Shown here piece by piece: positions 27,728-36,380 of a stretch of 64,000 nucleotides of DNA (positions are counted from its first letter, which is position 1; every line of letters begins with the position of its first letter). The DNA comes from Hyphomicrobium sp. (lineage in GTDB: Bacteria > Pseudomonadota > Alphaproteobacteria > Rhizobiales > Hyphomicrobiaceae). The stretch lies in NCBI RefSeq assembly GCF_009026145.1, contig NZ_WBUE01000005.1, positions 62,001 through 126,000 of the forward strand. The letters are read 5' to 3'. The position numbers and the translations under genes were made by a program. The notes beneath the pieces were generated by a model that searched no databases, had not been told where the DNA came from, and saw nothing but the letters and a program-made list of their open reading frames with translations.

Positions 27728-28303
27728 TCAGTCGATGATCGACATGAACTCCTGACGCGTCACGGCGCTGTCGCGGAAGCACCCCAGCATGCGGCTGGTG
27801 ACGAGGTCGGTGCCCGGTTTCATGATGCCCCGCGCGGTCATGCAGAAGTGCTCGGCTTTCAATACGACGCCCACGCCCTGCGGCTGCAGCACATGATCGA
27901 TGGCATTGGCGATCTGCGCCGTCATCTTCTCTTGGATCTGCAGACGCTTCGCGTATACCTCGACGATCCGCGCCAGTTTGGAGATGCCGACGACGCGGCC
28001 GCTCGGAATGTAGGCGACCCAAGCGCGCCCGATAATGGGGGCCATGTGGTGCTCGCAGTGGCTCTCGAAGCGGATGCCGCGCAGCACGATCATCTCGTCG
28101 TAGCCCTCGGTCTCCTCGAAGGTCTTCGACAGGATCGCCTCGGGATCCTCGTTGTAGCCGCGGAAATACTCCTCGTAGGCGCGTGCCATGCGTCTTGGAG
28201 TCTCATGCAGACCATCGCGATCGGGATCATCGCCGGTCCAGCGGATGATGGTGCGGAACGCCGCCTCGACTTCCGAGCGGCTGGGGCGGACGGACTGATC
28301 CAT
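27728..28303 (-). CDS. folE: GTP cyclohydrolase I
   Basis: The 191-residue enzyme converts GTP to dihydroneopterin triphosphate, the first step to folate and, in methylotrophs, possibly to methanopterin-type cofactors. Zinc and substrate residues are seen in RFESHCEHHMAPIIGRAWVAY and in KAEHFCMTARGI; KLARIVEVYAKRLQIQEK is the second signature. The ATG at 28303 gives the normal length. It stands alone with a 380-base gap upstream. Confidence 0.96.
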   Translation of the reverse strand: MDQSVRPSRSEVEAAFRTIIRWTGDDPDRDGLHETPRRMARAYEEYFRGYNEDPEAILSKTFEETEGYDEMIVLRGIRFESHCEHHMAPIIGRAWVAYIPSGRVVGISKLARIVEVYAKRLQIQEKMTAQIANAIDHVLQPQGVGVVLKAEHFCMTARGIMKPGTDLVTSRMLGCFRDSAVTRQEFMSIID

Positions 28304-28683
28304 GGACGGCTCTCTACGCTTCTTCTGCACGGGTACGGCTCGTGTCGCTGCGGCTCTTATGCTGTTGCGGAGCACCCGGCAAGGTGACCCGCCGCGGCAG
28401 CATAGCGCAATCTGCTGCCGTTTCGCTCAATTGGCCGCGCAAGTCGATTTCATATGGGTGCCGATCGGCGCCACCCAAAGGCGTGGAGGTCAAATTTGGG
28501 CGGCGTTTCGCTCAGGCGCCGTCCGACAGGCGATGCAACTCCGGGAGCGAGGTCCGCAAACGTCGTCCGGGTTCAGGCCCGCGCGAGCCTCGCCACTCGC
28601 TGGAGGGCAAGCACCACCGCTTGCTGGGCGTAAATCGAATCAGTCACCTTCCGCCCCGGGGCGCCGTGAAACCGGGGGGAATC
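28304..28683. other. 380-base divergent intergenic region (folE / omptin)
   Basis: No credible gene. It separates folE from the omptin-like gene and must contain both promoters. A stretch near 28455-28520 is rich in GGCGCC-like words, but I see no clear dyad or promoter. Confidence 0.4.
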
Positions 28684-29628
28684 ATGCTGCACCGCGTGCC
28701 GACGCTGTCTGTTTTCGTGCTGGCCATGCATTGCGCGGGCACGTCTGCCGGAGCGCAGACGTCATCGCCGAAGGCCACTAGGCAATACAACAACGTCGCC
28801 CTCGAGGCCTCGATCGGGCTCATGCAGGGCGAGGCCAACGAGTACGTCTATCGTGCCGACAACAGCAAGGTCAGCCAGCTCGTCTGGGCGTTCGACAACG
28901 TCGCCGTGTTCAACGGCGGCATAGCGATCACGCCGCTCAATTGGCTCGCACTGGGGGCACGCTTCCGCACCAAGATCTCCGATAGCTCGACCATGGACGA
29001 CTACGATTGGACGCGTCCCGGCGATACCGACAGGTGCCTTGCGACGGACGACTTCTGTCACTCGCATCACAACGATACGACGCTCACGAACTACCTATCC
29101 GTCGACGCTTATATGGCCGCGATCTTCTACGAGACGGACACGATCGCCCTGACGGCGCTCGTCGGCTACAAGCGCGACAGCCAAGCCTGGCAGGCGCGCG
29201 GCGGCTGGGCCAACTACACCACGTTTGCGCCGGGCCAGCTCGTGATCAGCTACGAACAGAACTGGCAGGCGCCGTATCTCGGGCTGCAGTTCAACGGCGA
29301 ATGGCACCGCTGGACGGTGCAGGGCCGTGTCATCGGCTCGTGGTGGGTGGGCGGCAAAGACGAGGACAACCATCACTTGCGCACGCTGTTGTTCACCGAG
29401 CACTTCGGCGAAAGCAACATGGTCGGCGCCAACGCCCACGTCGGCTATCGCCTGACGCCGAATCTCATGCTCAAGGGCGAGTACGATCTGCAGCAGTGGG
29501 ACCTCGCCAAGGGTCTATCCTCCGAGCTCAACTACACGTCGGGCGTGGTCGAGAGCAGTGGGTGGAACGCAGCGGGTGCCCAGAGCATCACGCAGACCGT
29601 CTCCTTCGGCGCCATACTCGAATATTGA
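28684..29628 (+). CDS. Omptin family outer membrane protease
   Basis: The 314-residue product has a signal peptide (1-24) and aligns by eye with OmpT along its length. The catalytic Asp pair appears as Asp106 and Asp108 in MDDYDW (OmpT Asp83/Asp85), and the Asp-His pair as Asp228 and His230 in DEDNHH (OmpT Asp210/His212). Shared framework segments are ARGGWANY, the SYEQNWQAPYLGLQ strand, VGYRLTPN and a C-terminal aromatic ILEY typical of outer-membrane beta-barrels. It should cleave extracellular peptides, often between basic residues. It stands alone with GGGGGGAATC before the ATG. Omptins are best known from gammaproteobacteria. Confidence 0.85.
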   Translation: MLHRVPTLSVFVLAMHCAGTSAGAQTSSPKATRQYNNVALEASIGLMQGEANEYVYRADNSKVSQLVWAFDNVAVFNGGIAITPLNWLALGARFRTKISDSSTMDDYDWTRPGDTDRCLATDDFCHSHHNDTTLTNYLSVDAYMAAIFYETDTIALTALVGYKRDSQAWQARGGWANYTTFAPGQLVISYEQNWQAPYLGLQFNGEWHRWTVQGRVIGSWWVGGKDEDNHHLRTLLFTEHFGESNMVGANAHVGYRLTPNLMLKGEYDLQQWDLAKGLSSELNYTSGVVESSGWNAAGAQSITQTVSFGAILEY

Positions 29629-29829
29629 GTATGTCCCGCAAAGTTGCGAATGCCATTCAAAAGTGCCCAAGACGTCGATTACATTCGCTTCAATTGTCGG
29701 CATCCAGCGAGCGGAGTTTTAGGGGTTTTGCGCCTATGTTTTGCGCATCGGACGGTGGCACGTTCGGGGCGCTTGGAAGACAGGCGTTCGAAAGTCACAG
29801 GTGCAATCCTTTTGTGGAGTTGAAACGTC

Positions 29830-30123
29830 ATGTCGACCACTAAGATTATCGCAGCTCTCGCCGCTACGGCCATGGTTGGCCTGTTCACGGCCTCGGCCTA
29901 TGCCGCCGAGTCCATCCCGCAGCAGGAGATCGACCAGTTCAGCGGCTCGGACAAGCCGGACGTCGATGCCAGCGCCTCCAAGGGCTCGGATGAGTCGATC
30001 GTCAAGCAGGAGCAGAACCAGTTCGGCAACGAGCCGGCCGATCTCGAAGAGGGCCGCCAGATGAAGGGCGGCAAGACCCTCCCCGAGCTGGAGCAGGAAG
30101 GCGTCCCCGGCGGCGACCGCTAA
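29830..30123 (+). CDS. Small exported acidic protein
   Basis: The 97-residue protein has a signal peptide (1-25, ending AYA) and a mature chain of about 72 residues rich in Gln, Glu, Asp, Ser and Gly with the repeated theme QQEIDQFSGSDKPD / KQEQNQFGNEPAD. The duplicated QFG/QFS units suggest a small internal repeat. It is probably disordered and periplasmic. It starts at an ATG after GTGGAGTTGAAACGTC and ends just before a hairpin. No family recognised. Confidence 0.65.
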   Translation: MSTTKIIAALAATAMVGLFTASAYAAESIPQQEIDQFSGSDKPDVDASASKGSDESIVKQEQNQFGNEPADLEEGRQMKGGKTLPELEQEGVPGGDR

Positions 30124-30145
30124 GCTTCGGCTCGCTTAACACTTT

Positions 30146-30186
30146 GCGGCCGCGCGGCTCACGCCCACGGCCGCTTTGTGTTTCTC
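30146..30186 (+). terminator. Terminator-like hairpin
   Basis: GCGGCCG (30146-30152) pairs with CGGCCGC (30168-30174) around a 15-base loop and is followed by TTTGTGTTT. It lies 23 bases after the stop codon of the small exported protein gene and probably ends that transcript. Confidence 0.45.
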
Positions 30187-30640
30187 AGCCACGCTTGCGA
30201 TTCTGGGCGAGAACTTGGGGGTGGCGGCGGGAAGCTGGATTCCGGCTGGGTGGCTGCATCCCCGGGCCATGTCCGGGACTTAACCGCCGAGGCGCCAGCT
30301 GCCTGGAACCGGCGCGGCGCGCCTGAGTTGCCCCGTCATGCCGGCTCCAGATGACATGCCCTATTGGATGCGAAGTATTGGCCGGCATCTGCGTGCGCAA
30401 TGCGGGGTACGCCGGCAGCTGCCGTTCGCCGTGAAGCTGCGCCTCTTGCACCTCATCCGCATCGAGGGGGAGATGCGACTGCTGCAGACGTACCCCGGCC
30501 TGTTTTGAGGCCATGCGCCCCGCGGGGCCCGAGCCGATGGGGCACGCTGGCTGCGTTTTGCGCCTTGCCATCGGGCCCTGCGCCGATTACACCGACAGCG
30601 CTCTGCGCTTTCCGCTACGGCGGGCCAGGGTCATCCAATC
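30187..30640. other. Non-coding region before tRNA-Thr
   Basis: About 450 bases without a convincing gene. Reading frames exist on both strands because of the high GC content, but none has a start with a good ribosome binding site or a recognisable product. The last part must hold the tRNA-Thr promoter. Confidence 0.4.
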
Positions 30641-30715
<75 letters not shown>

Positions 30716-30829
30716 GATACCGCCAGATACCCCGACAAGAATACTTGCCGCCGCGCGGCGGGTGCGAATGGGGGCTCGAAGCGGGCCCCTGCGTATTGCC
30801 CCATACCGGGGCTGTACTATTCTCGATGC

Positions 30830-31966
30830 ATGGCTCGCATCGGGACAACCATCCTTGGCGCCGCGCTTCTGCTCCTCATCCCCGGAGCGGCCCTCGCCGA
30901 TTGGTCGACGTACAAGTCGGCGCGCGTCGATAGCCTCGTCCAGCAGTTTCTGAAGCCACGCGCCGGCAATGCCGGCGTGCCAGCTTTGTCGGTCGCGGTG
31001 GGCATCGATGGCGAGCTGGTGCTGGCCAAGGGGTTCGGGCAGGCGCGCCAGGATAGCCTCGCCAGCGCGCGCACCGTGTACCACATCGGCTCGCTTACCA
31101 AGCAGTTCACGGCCGCTGCGGTGCTGCGATTGATCGAGAGCGGAGCACGCGCGCCGCTCTCACAAGACCGGCTGACGCTCGACACGCCGATGCGCGACAT
31201 CTTCGAGGACGTCGAGAAGTGGACGGCGCCGGAGGAGCCGCCGATCACCGTGCGCAGCCTGCTCACCATGACGTCAAACCTGCCCAACTTCACGAAGCAC
31301 CCGCCGCGCGAGGCGGACCCGTGGGGTTCGGTCGCCATGCCGAAGCTGCTCGCCGCCCTGAAGCAGCTGCCCCCGCACGGCTGGCCGAACACATTCGAGT
31401 ACAGCAACACGGGCTACTTCCTGCTGGCGCGGATTATCGAGGCGGCGGTGTTGGCCGGCGAGAGCCGGCACACGACAGCACGTGACTACGTGCGTGCGAT
31501 GATCCTACCGCGTGCTGGTCTCACGCAGACCGGCTTCGTCGGCGATTATGCGCCCGGCTCCGACGTGGCGCAGCCACACTACCGGCGACGCCCGGCTTTC
31601 GCACAGCCGCACTGGCTCGATGGGTGCGGTGATATGGCCAGCAACGTCCTCGACCTGTTCCAATGGAACAAGGCGATGATGGAGGGACGCGTAGCGAGCG
31701 CTGCAAGCACGCGGTTGATGCTTTCGGACGCGGCGCGGGTCGATCCGCTCACTTATTATGGCATGGGCTGGTTCGTCGGCCACGACGGGGAGTGGGACAG
31801 CTACCACCACTCTGGGTCCGTACCGGGGTACACGTCCTACAACGCCATTCTGCGCCACCAGAGAACGGGGAGTTGGCTGTCGGTGACGCTATTGACGAAC
31901 AGCGATGGCGTCGAAGACCTCGATAAGCTGGCCGACGACATCTTCTATGTCGCGCGCAGCGAGTAG
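30830..31966 (+). CDS. Exported serine hydrolase (beta-lactamase/penicillin-binding-protein-like)
   Basis: The 378-residue product has a signal peptide (1-23, ending ALA) and a class C beta-lactamase-like domain. The catalytic SxxK motif is SLTK in HIGSLTKQFTAAAVL (about residue 87), the YxN motif is YSNTGY (about 190), and the third motif appears as HHSGS near residue 325 in place of HTG. Such proteins cut peptidoglycan stem peptides, esters or D-amino peptides in the periplasm; true beta-lactamase action is not implied. The ATG at 30830 lies 115 bases after tRNA-Thr and stands alone. Confidence 0.9.
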   Translation: MARIGTTILGAALLLLIPGAALADWSTYKSARVDSLVQQFLKPRAGNAGVPALSVAVGIDGELVLAKGFGQARQDSLASARTVYHIGSLTKQFTAAAVLRLIESGARAPLSQDRLTLDTPMRDIFEDVEKWTAPEEPPITVRSLLTMTSNLPNFTKHPPREADPWGSVAMPKLLAALKQLPPHGWPNTFEYSNTGYFLLARIIEAAVLAGESRHTTARDYVRAMILPRAGLTQTGFVGDYAPGSDVAQPHYRRRPAFAQPHWLDGCGDMASNVLDLFQWNKAMMEGRVASAASTRLMLSDAARVDPLTYYGMGWFVGHDGEWDSYHHSGSVPGYTSYNAILRHQRTGSWLSVTLLTNSDGVEDLDKLADDIFYVARSE

Positions 31967-32586
31967 CCGCGCAGCGAGCTCGATGACGCGAACGTGATGC
32001 GCAATGCAGCGTGTCACTTATGACCGTTCCGCCGCAGCAATCGCACCGCTCGGGAATGAAGGGCAACGCGCCGGGGCGAAGATTGCTATCGCTCGCGGGA
32101 ATGCCGCCACTGGCAGCGTCTCGCGGTCATTCGTACCGTCGCGCTGCCACGCTTTGCGGCCCGGGCGCCGAGAAGACCGTTCCCTTCGTTTGGGTCCTCC
32201 CGGCGCCTGGCCGCGCTTTTTTCCCTTTCGCGAGGCTGGGCGTGCGGCGTCGAAAGCAATTGCCAGCGTCGCCCTTCAAGACATCGTGATGGGGAAAAGT
32301 TCGCCGACTGTGGCGGGAACTCATCCCCTATCTCCGGGCAAATCCGGCACCTAATGTTATAACGCCGCGCTACCTGAGCGGAGCAGATTTGAGCAGGCCA
32401 CTTTGCTGCTTGCGAAGATCTGTCCGCATTTTTCAAGCCGCAGCCCACGGGCATGCGGCTGGGGGTGGAGCCGCTGAACAGAGCCGATCGCAACGACGGG
32501 GATCTCGCGATCCCCGAACGGCTGAACTCGTGCTCGCATGCGGCTCATCGGGAGGCGTGAAGAAGCGTGGATACGGAGGAAGCGCA
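31967..32586. other. 620-base region upstream of xoxF
   Basis: No convincing gene. As the leader of the xoxF cluster it should hold its promoter and any lanthanide- or methanol-responsive operator. The word GTTATAACG at 32356-32364 recurs upstream of the gene at 37888. The first 300 bases contain several GC-rich words without clear structure. Confidence 0.45.
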
Positions 32587-34476
32587 ATGCACATTACGAG
32601 GAAAGGGGCCATCCGCTTTGCCGGCGGATTGACGGCCGCCTTGATCGGCCTTGCCGGACCAGGCATGGCGAACGAGGAGATCGAGAAGCGGGCGCAAGAC
32701 CCGAATACCTGGCCGGCACCGGGGCGCGACAACAAGCTGACGCGTCACAGCCCGCTGAAGGACATCACCACCGACAACGTCGGTAAGCTGCAGATGATCT
32801 GGTCGCAGTCGACCGGCGCGCTGCGCGGTCACGAAGGCCAGCCCCTCTTCATCGAGGACGTTGGTGGCAAGCCGATGATGTTCTTCATCTCGGGCTGCCC
32901 CAACATGGCCCAGTGCAACATCGCCCAGGGCCTCGATCTGTCCGACCCGGACAATCCGAAGCAGATCTGGAACTACGTCAAAAAGGATGACCGCGACGAG
33001 TCCGCCGTGCCGCGCGCTTGCTGCGACACGGTCAACCGCGGCGCATCCTACGCCGACGGCAAGCTCGTGTACGGCACGCTCGACGGCTACGTGATCGCCC
33101 TCGATGCGCAGACCGGCAAGGAAGCCTGGGTCGTCAAGCACGCCTGGCCGGAGAAGGGCGAGACGATCACGTCGGCTCCGCTCATCGCCGAGAATCTCGT
33201 CATCATCGGCTTCGGTGGCGACGAGTTTGCCGCGCGCGGTCGCGTGACGGCCTACAGCCTCGCCGACGGTAAAATGGTATGGAACTGCCATTCGACCGGT
33301 GCCGACGCCGACGTCTGCCTGACACCCGAGACCAACAAGGCCAACCCGCACTACGGCACGGCCGGCCAGGACCTCGGCATCAAGACGTTCCCCGGCGAGG
33401 ACTGGAAGATCGGCGGTGGCGCGGCTTGGGGCTGGTACAGCTACGATCCGGAGCTGAAGCTCGTCTACTACTCGACCGGCAACCCTGGTCTGTGGAGCCC
33501 GGCCTATCGGTGCCCGGACAAGAGCCACGAGGAGTGCAACACCGGCGCCTTCGACAACAAGTGGTCGATGACCATCTTCGCCCGCAAGGTCGATACCGGC
33601 GAGGCCGTCTGGGCCTACCAGATGACGCCCTTCGATCAGTGGGACTACGACGGCGTCAACGAGAACATCCTCGTCGACATGAAGGTTGACGGTAAGGACC
33701 GCAAGGCCCTCGTCCACTTCGACCGCAACGGCTTTGCCTACGTTCTCGATCGCGCCGACGGCACGCTGCTGCGCGCCAACAAGTACGTGACGACGGACTG
33801 GGCGGAGAAGGTCGACCTGAAGACCGGCCGTCCGATCAAGGTGCGCGAGCACTCGCCGCTCGAGCGCGGCCGCAACGTGTCGGCGTGCCCGTCGGCGATG
33901 GGCGGCAAGGATCAGCAGCCTTGCGCCGTCGATCCGAAGGAGCCGAACAAGTTCTACTGCCCCACCAACAACTGGTGCATGGAACTGGAGCCGCAGGAGC
34001 GCACGCACACGCAGCAGGGCACGGTTTACGTGTTCGCCAACGTGTACATGTTCCCTGAGAAGCCCGGCACCACCGGCAAGATCAAGAAGTTCGACGTCCT
34101 GACCGGCAAGGCGGATTGGGAGATTCCGGATCCCTATCCGAATTGGGGCGGCACCATGGTCACCGACGGCGGCCTGATGTTCTACGGCTCGCTCGGCGGC
34201 GACTTCCGCGCCGTCGACCGCAAGTCGGGCAAGGTGCTTTGGCACCGCAAGCTCGCCTCGGGCATGATCGGCAACCCGATCACCTACAAGGTGAAGGACA
34301 AGCAGTACGTGTCGATCCTGGTCGGCATCGGCGGCTGGATCGGCGTGCCGGTGACGGCCGGTCTCGACCTGAACGACAAGTTCGGTGCGATCGGTGCGAC
34401 GGCAATGACCAAGGCGGCCAACCTCGACAAGATCCCGCAGGCCGGCACCTTGTTCACCTTCCGCGTCATGGAATGA
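32587..34476 (+). CDS. xoxF: PQQ-dependent methanol/alcohol dehydrogenase, lanthanide type
   Basis: The 629-residue periplasmic quinoprotein oxidises methanol or other primary alcohols to aldehydes and passes electrons to a cytochrome c. The signal peptide ends near GMA (28). It shows the eight-bladed propeller W motifs, the adjacent cysteines Cys145-Cys146 (RACCDTVNRG) that form the unusual disulphide over PQQ, and the active-site segment FDQWDYDGVN, where Asp353 is the catalytic base and Asp355 is the extra acidic residue of XoxF-type enzymes; calcium-type MxaF has Ala there. Additional cysteines (for example YRCPDKSHEEC) mark an insert absent from MxaF. A good GGAGG site precedes the ATG. 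It heads a cluster of accessory genes. Ethanol-type (PedH-like) enzymes share the Asp, so the preferred alcohol is not certain. Confidence 0.93.
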   Translation: MHITRKGAIRFAGGLTAALIGLAGPGMANEEIEKRAQDPNTWPAPGRDNKLTRHSPLKDITTDNVGKLQMIWSQSTGALRGHEGQPLFIEDVGGKPMMFFISGCPNMAQCNIAQGLDLSDPDNPKQIWNYVKKDDRDESAVPRACCDTVNRGASYADGKLVYGTLDGYVIALDAQTGKEAWVVKHAWPEKGETITSAPLIAENLVIIGFGGDEFAARGRVTAYSLADGKMVWNCHSTGADADVCLTPETNKANPHYGTAGQDLGIKTFPGEDWKIGGGAAWGWYSYDPELKLVYYSTGNPGLWSPAYRCPDKSHEECNTGAFDNKWSMTIFARKVDTGEAVWAYQMTPFDQWDYDGVNENILVDMKVDGKDRKALVHFDRNGFAYVLDRADGTLLRANKYVTTDWAEKVDLKTGRPIKVREHSPLERGRNVSACPSAMGGKDQQPCAVDPKEPNKFYCPTNNWCMELEPQERTHTQQGTVYVFANVYMFPEKPGTTGKIKKFDVLTGKADWEIPDPYPNWGGTMVTDGGLMFYGSLGGDFRAVDRKSGKVLWHRKLASGMIGNPITYKVKDKQYVSILVGIGGWIGVPVTAGLDLNDKFGAIGATAMTKAANLDKIPQAGTLFTFRVME

Positions 34477-34491
34477 CGTAACCGAGACGTG

Positions 34492-34524
34492 ATGGCGCTC
34501 CTGCCTGCAAGGCAGGGGCGCCAT
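34492..34524 (+). terminator. 15-base-pair hairpin just after xoxF
   Basis: ATGGCGCTCCTGCCT pairs with AGGCAGGGGCGCCAT over 15 pairs (one G-T wobble) around a three-base loop, beginning 15 bases after the xoxF stop codon. There is no T run, so instead of a full terminator it may protect the 3' end of a very abundant xoxF transcript or reduce readthrough into the accessory genes. Confidence 0.55.
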
Positions 34525-34586
34525 TGCTGCGTTCGCGGCGTCTCGCTGCTCTCGGCGAGGCCGGCCGCTCCAATCCGAGGAACAAA

Positions 34587-36371
34587 GTGAAAGACAGCGT
34601 TGTGAAGAGTGCTGGCGCCTCGCTGCTTGCCGCCCTCGTCATGTCGTGCGCGCTGCTGGGCACGGCCGAGGCGGCGCGGGACTCGCAAAAGGAATACGAC
34701 GAGCTGACGGCGGCCGAAAAGACGGCGGCGCGCCGAGCGGGCAAGGAAGCCTTCGAGAAGAAGACGCTCGGCAAGCTGAATGTGTGCGCCGATCCGGGCA
34801 ACATGCCCCTCTCCGACATCAATGGCGCCGGCTATCAGAACAAGATCGCCGAGGTGATCGCGAGAGCGCTCGGCGCCGATCTCATCTACTTCTGGCGTCC
34901 GTACCTCGAGCGTGGGCTGACGCGCGAGACGTTCGAAACCAATATGTGCGACGTGCTGCTCGACCTGCCGTCCGACTACGGCCTCGCGCTGACGACGTTC
35001 CCGATCTATCGCACCACGTACGTATTTGCGTATCGCAACGACCGCGGCTTCGATTTCAAAGGCTTCGACGACCCGGCGTTGAAGAAGCTCAGGATCGGCG
35101 TGTTCCAAACCTCCGGTGTGCGCGAGGTTTTGACCAAGCGCGGTCTGGCTCCGAACCTCAAGCTGCACACGCTGAGCCACAACGCCGACTTGAAGCCGGA
35201 GAACCAGCCCTGGCGGCAGGTGCAGGAGGTCATCGACGGTAAGCTCGACGTCGCCGCCATCTGGGGGCCGTTCGCCGGCTGGGTGGAAAAGATGAAGGGC
35301 GAGCCGATAATGGTGCAGCCCGTCAACCTGTGGGAGGACTACATCCCGCTCGAGTTCGAGCTGTCGGTCGGCGTGCGCAAGCGCGACGCCAAGCTCAAAT
35401 ATGCGCTCGAGTATGCGCTTGAAGCGTCGAAGGACGAAATCGAGAAGATCCTCAACGACTATGGTGTGCCGCTCGTGCAGTGCAGCCGCTGCCTCATTCA
35501 GGGCACACTGCCCGCGCACGGCGCTTACACGGTGCTCCCCTCGACGGTCTTCGCCCCGAAGCCGGAAGCGGCGACGCCGGATCAGGTCGTCACGCCGCAG
35601 CGGCTCGAATCTTGGCTGGCGGAAGGCGCCGACCTCACGCAGGAGCTCTCCAACGCGGTGCTGGCCGCCGACATCGAGCGCATCAAGCTGCTGGTCAAGA
35701 AGGGCGCCGACATCAATGCCCGCGACGCGCAGGGCTACGCGCCAACGCACACGGCAGCGCGCAACCGTCATCCCGATCTCATCGGAAGGCTCGCCGATCT
35801 CGGCGCCGACATCAACGCCGCCGACGGTGACGGTATGACGCCGCTCATTCACGCCGCGATGCGCAATCACGTGCCGTCGGTAAAGATGCTGCTGACGCGC
35901 GGCGCCGATATCGAGGGGGGGGGCGCTCAGGGCTATCCACCGCTCGCGCTGGCCATTGCCGAGAACAAGTTCGAGGTGGCGAGAGCGCTTATGGAAGCAG
36001 GCGCCGCCATCGACAATCCGGCCGGCCCGGACGGACTGACCCCGCTGATGGTCGCCGCCAGCCAGGTTTCTCCTGGGGAAGGCGGCATCTTCCTGCCGGG
36101 CAGCACGCGACCGCTCGACGTCGCGCGCGAGCTGATCAAGCGGGGCGCCAACGTCAACGCGCAGTCGAAGCACGGCGTCACGCCATTGATGATCGCGGCG
36201 GCACGCAACATCACGCCGATGATCGGGCTCTTGGTGCAGGCGGGGGCGTCGGCCGACCTGAAATCGTCGGAGGGCAAGACCGCGCTGCAGATCGCCGAGC
36301 AGAACGGTTCCGAGCAAGCAGCCAAGGCGCTGAAGGTCATCGGCAAGGCCGCAGACGGGAGCAGCAATTAA
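34587..36371 (+). CDS. xoxJ: XoxJ-like quinoprotein-associated binding protein fused to ankyrin repeats
   Basis: The 594-residue exported protein joins two modules. After a signal peptide (1-29, ending AEA), residues about 60-320 form a periplasmic solute-binding fold of the quinoprotein dehydrogenase-associated type (LNVCADPGNMPLSD, FRPYLERGLTRETF-like segments, CDVLLDLPSDYGLALTT, VAAIWGPFAGW), the family of MoxJ/XoxJ, thought to help mature the dehydrogenase. From about 350 to the end come about six ankyrin repeats (KKGADINARDAQGYAPTHTA, then GADINAADGDGMTPLIHAA and so on). XoxJ proteins are normally about 300 residues, so the ankyrin half is an addition. I chose the GTG at 34587 after CCGAGGAACAAA as it gives the signal peptide. 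Second gene of the xox cluster. Confidence 0.85.
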   Translation: MKDSVVKSAGASLLAALVMSCALLGTAEAARDSQKEYDELTAAEKTAARRAGKEAFEKKTLGKLNVCADPGNMPLSDINGAGYQNKIAEVIARALGADLIYFWRPYLERGLTRETFETNMCDVLLDLPSDYGLALTTFPIYRTTYVFAYRNDRGFDFKGFDDPALKKLRIGVFQTSGVREVLTKRGLAPNLKLHTLSHNADLKPENQPWRQVQEVIDGKLDVAAIWGPFAGWVEKMKGEPIMVQPVNLWEDYIPLEFELSVGVRKRDAKLKYALEYALEASKDEIEKILNDYGVPLVQCSRCLIQGTLPAHGAYTVLPSTVFAPKPEAATPDQVVTPQRLESWLAEGADLTQELSNAVLAADIERIKLLVKKGADINARDAQGYAPTHTAARNRHPDLIGRLADLGADINAADGDGMTPLIHAAMRNHVPSVKMLLTRGADIEGGGAQGYPPLALAIAENKFEVARALMEAGAAIDNPAGPDGLTPLMVAASQVSPGEGGIFLPGSTRPLDVARELIKRGANVNAQSKHGVTPLMIAAARNITPMIGLLVQAGASADLKSSEGKTALQIAEQNGSEQAAKALKVIGKAADGSSN

Positions 36372-36380
36372 GCATTGGCG

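Noticed and set aside
32587-34476. Calcium-type methanol dehydrogenase large subunit (MxaF)
   Set aside because: The active site reads WDYDGVN with the extra Asp; MxaF has Ala at this position. No mxaI-like small subunit follows.
32545-34524. Long open frame on the strand opposite xoxF
   Set aside because: It has low-complexity His/Arg/Val composition typical of antisense frames in GC-rich genes and no domain; xoxF is certain.
34284-36317. Very long open frame on the strand opposite the xoxJ-ankyrin gene
   Set aside because: It is a shadow of the ankyrin repeats; composition is His/Arg/Leu-rich without any known fold.
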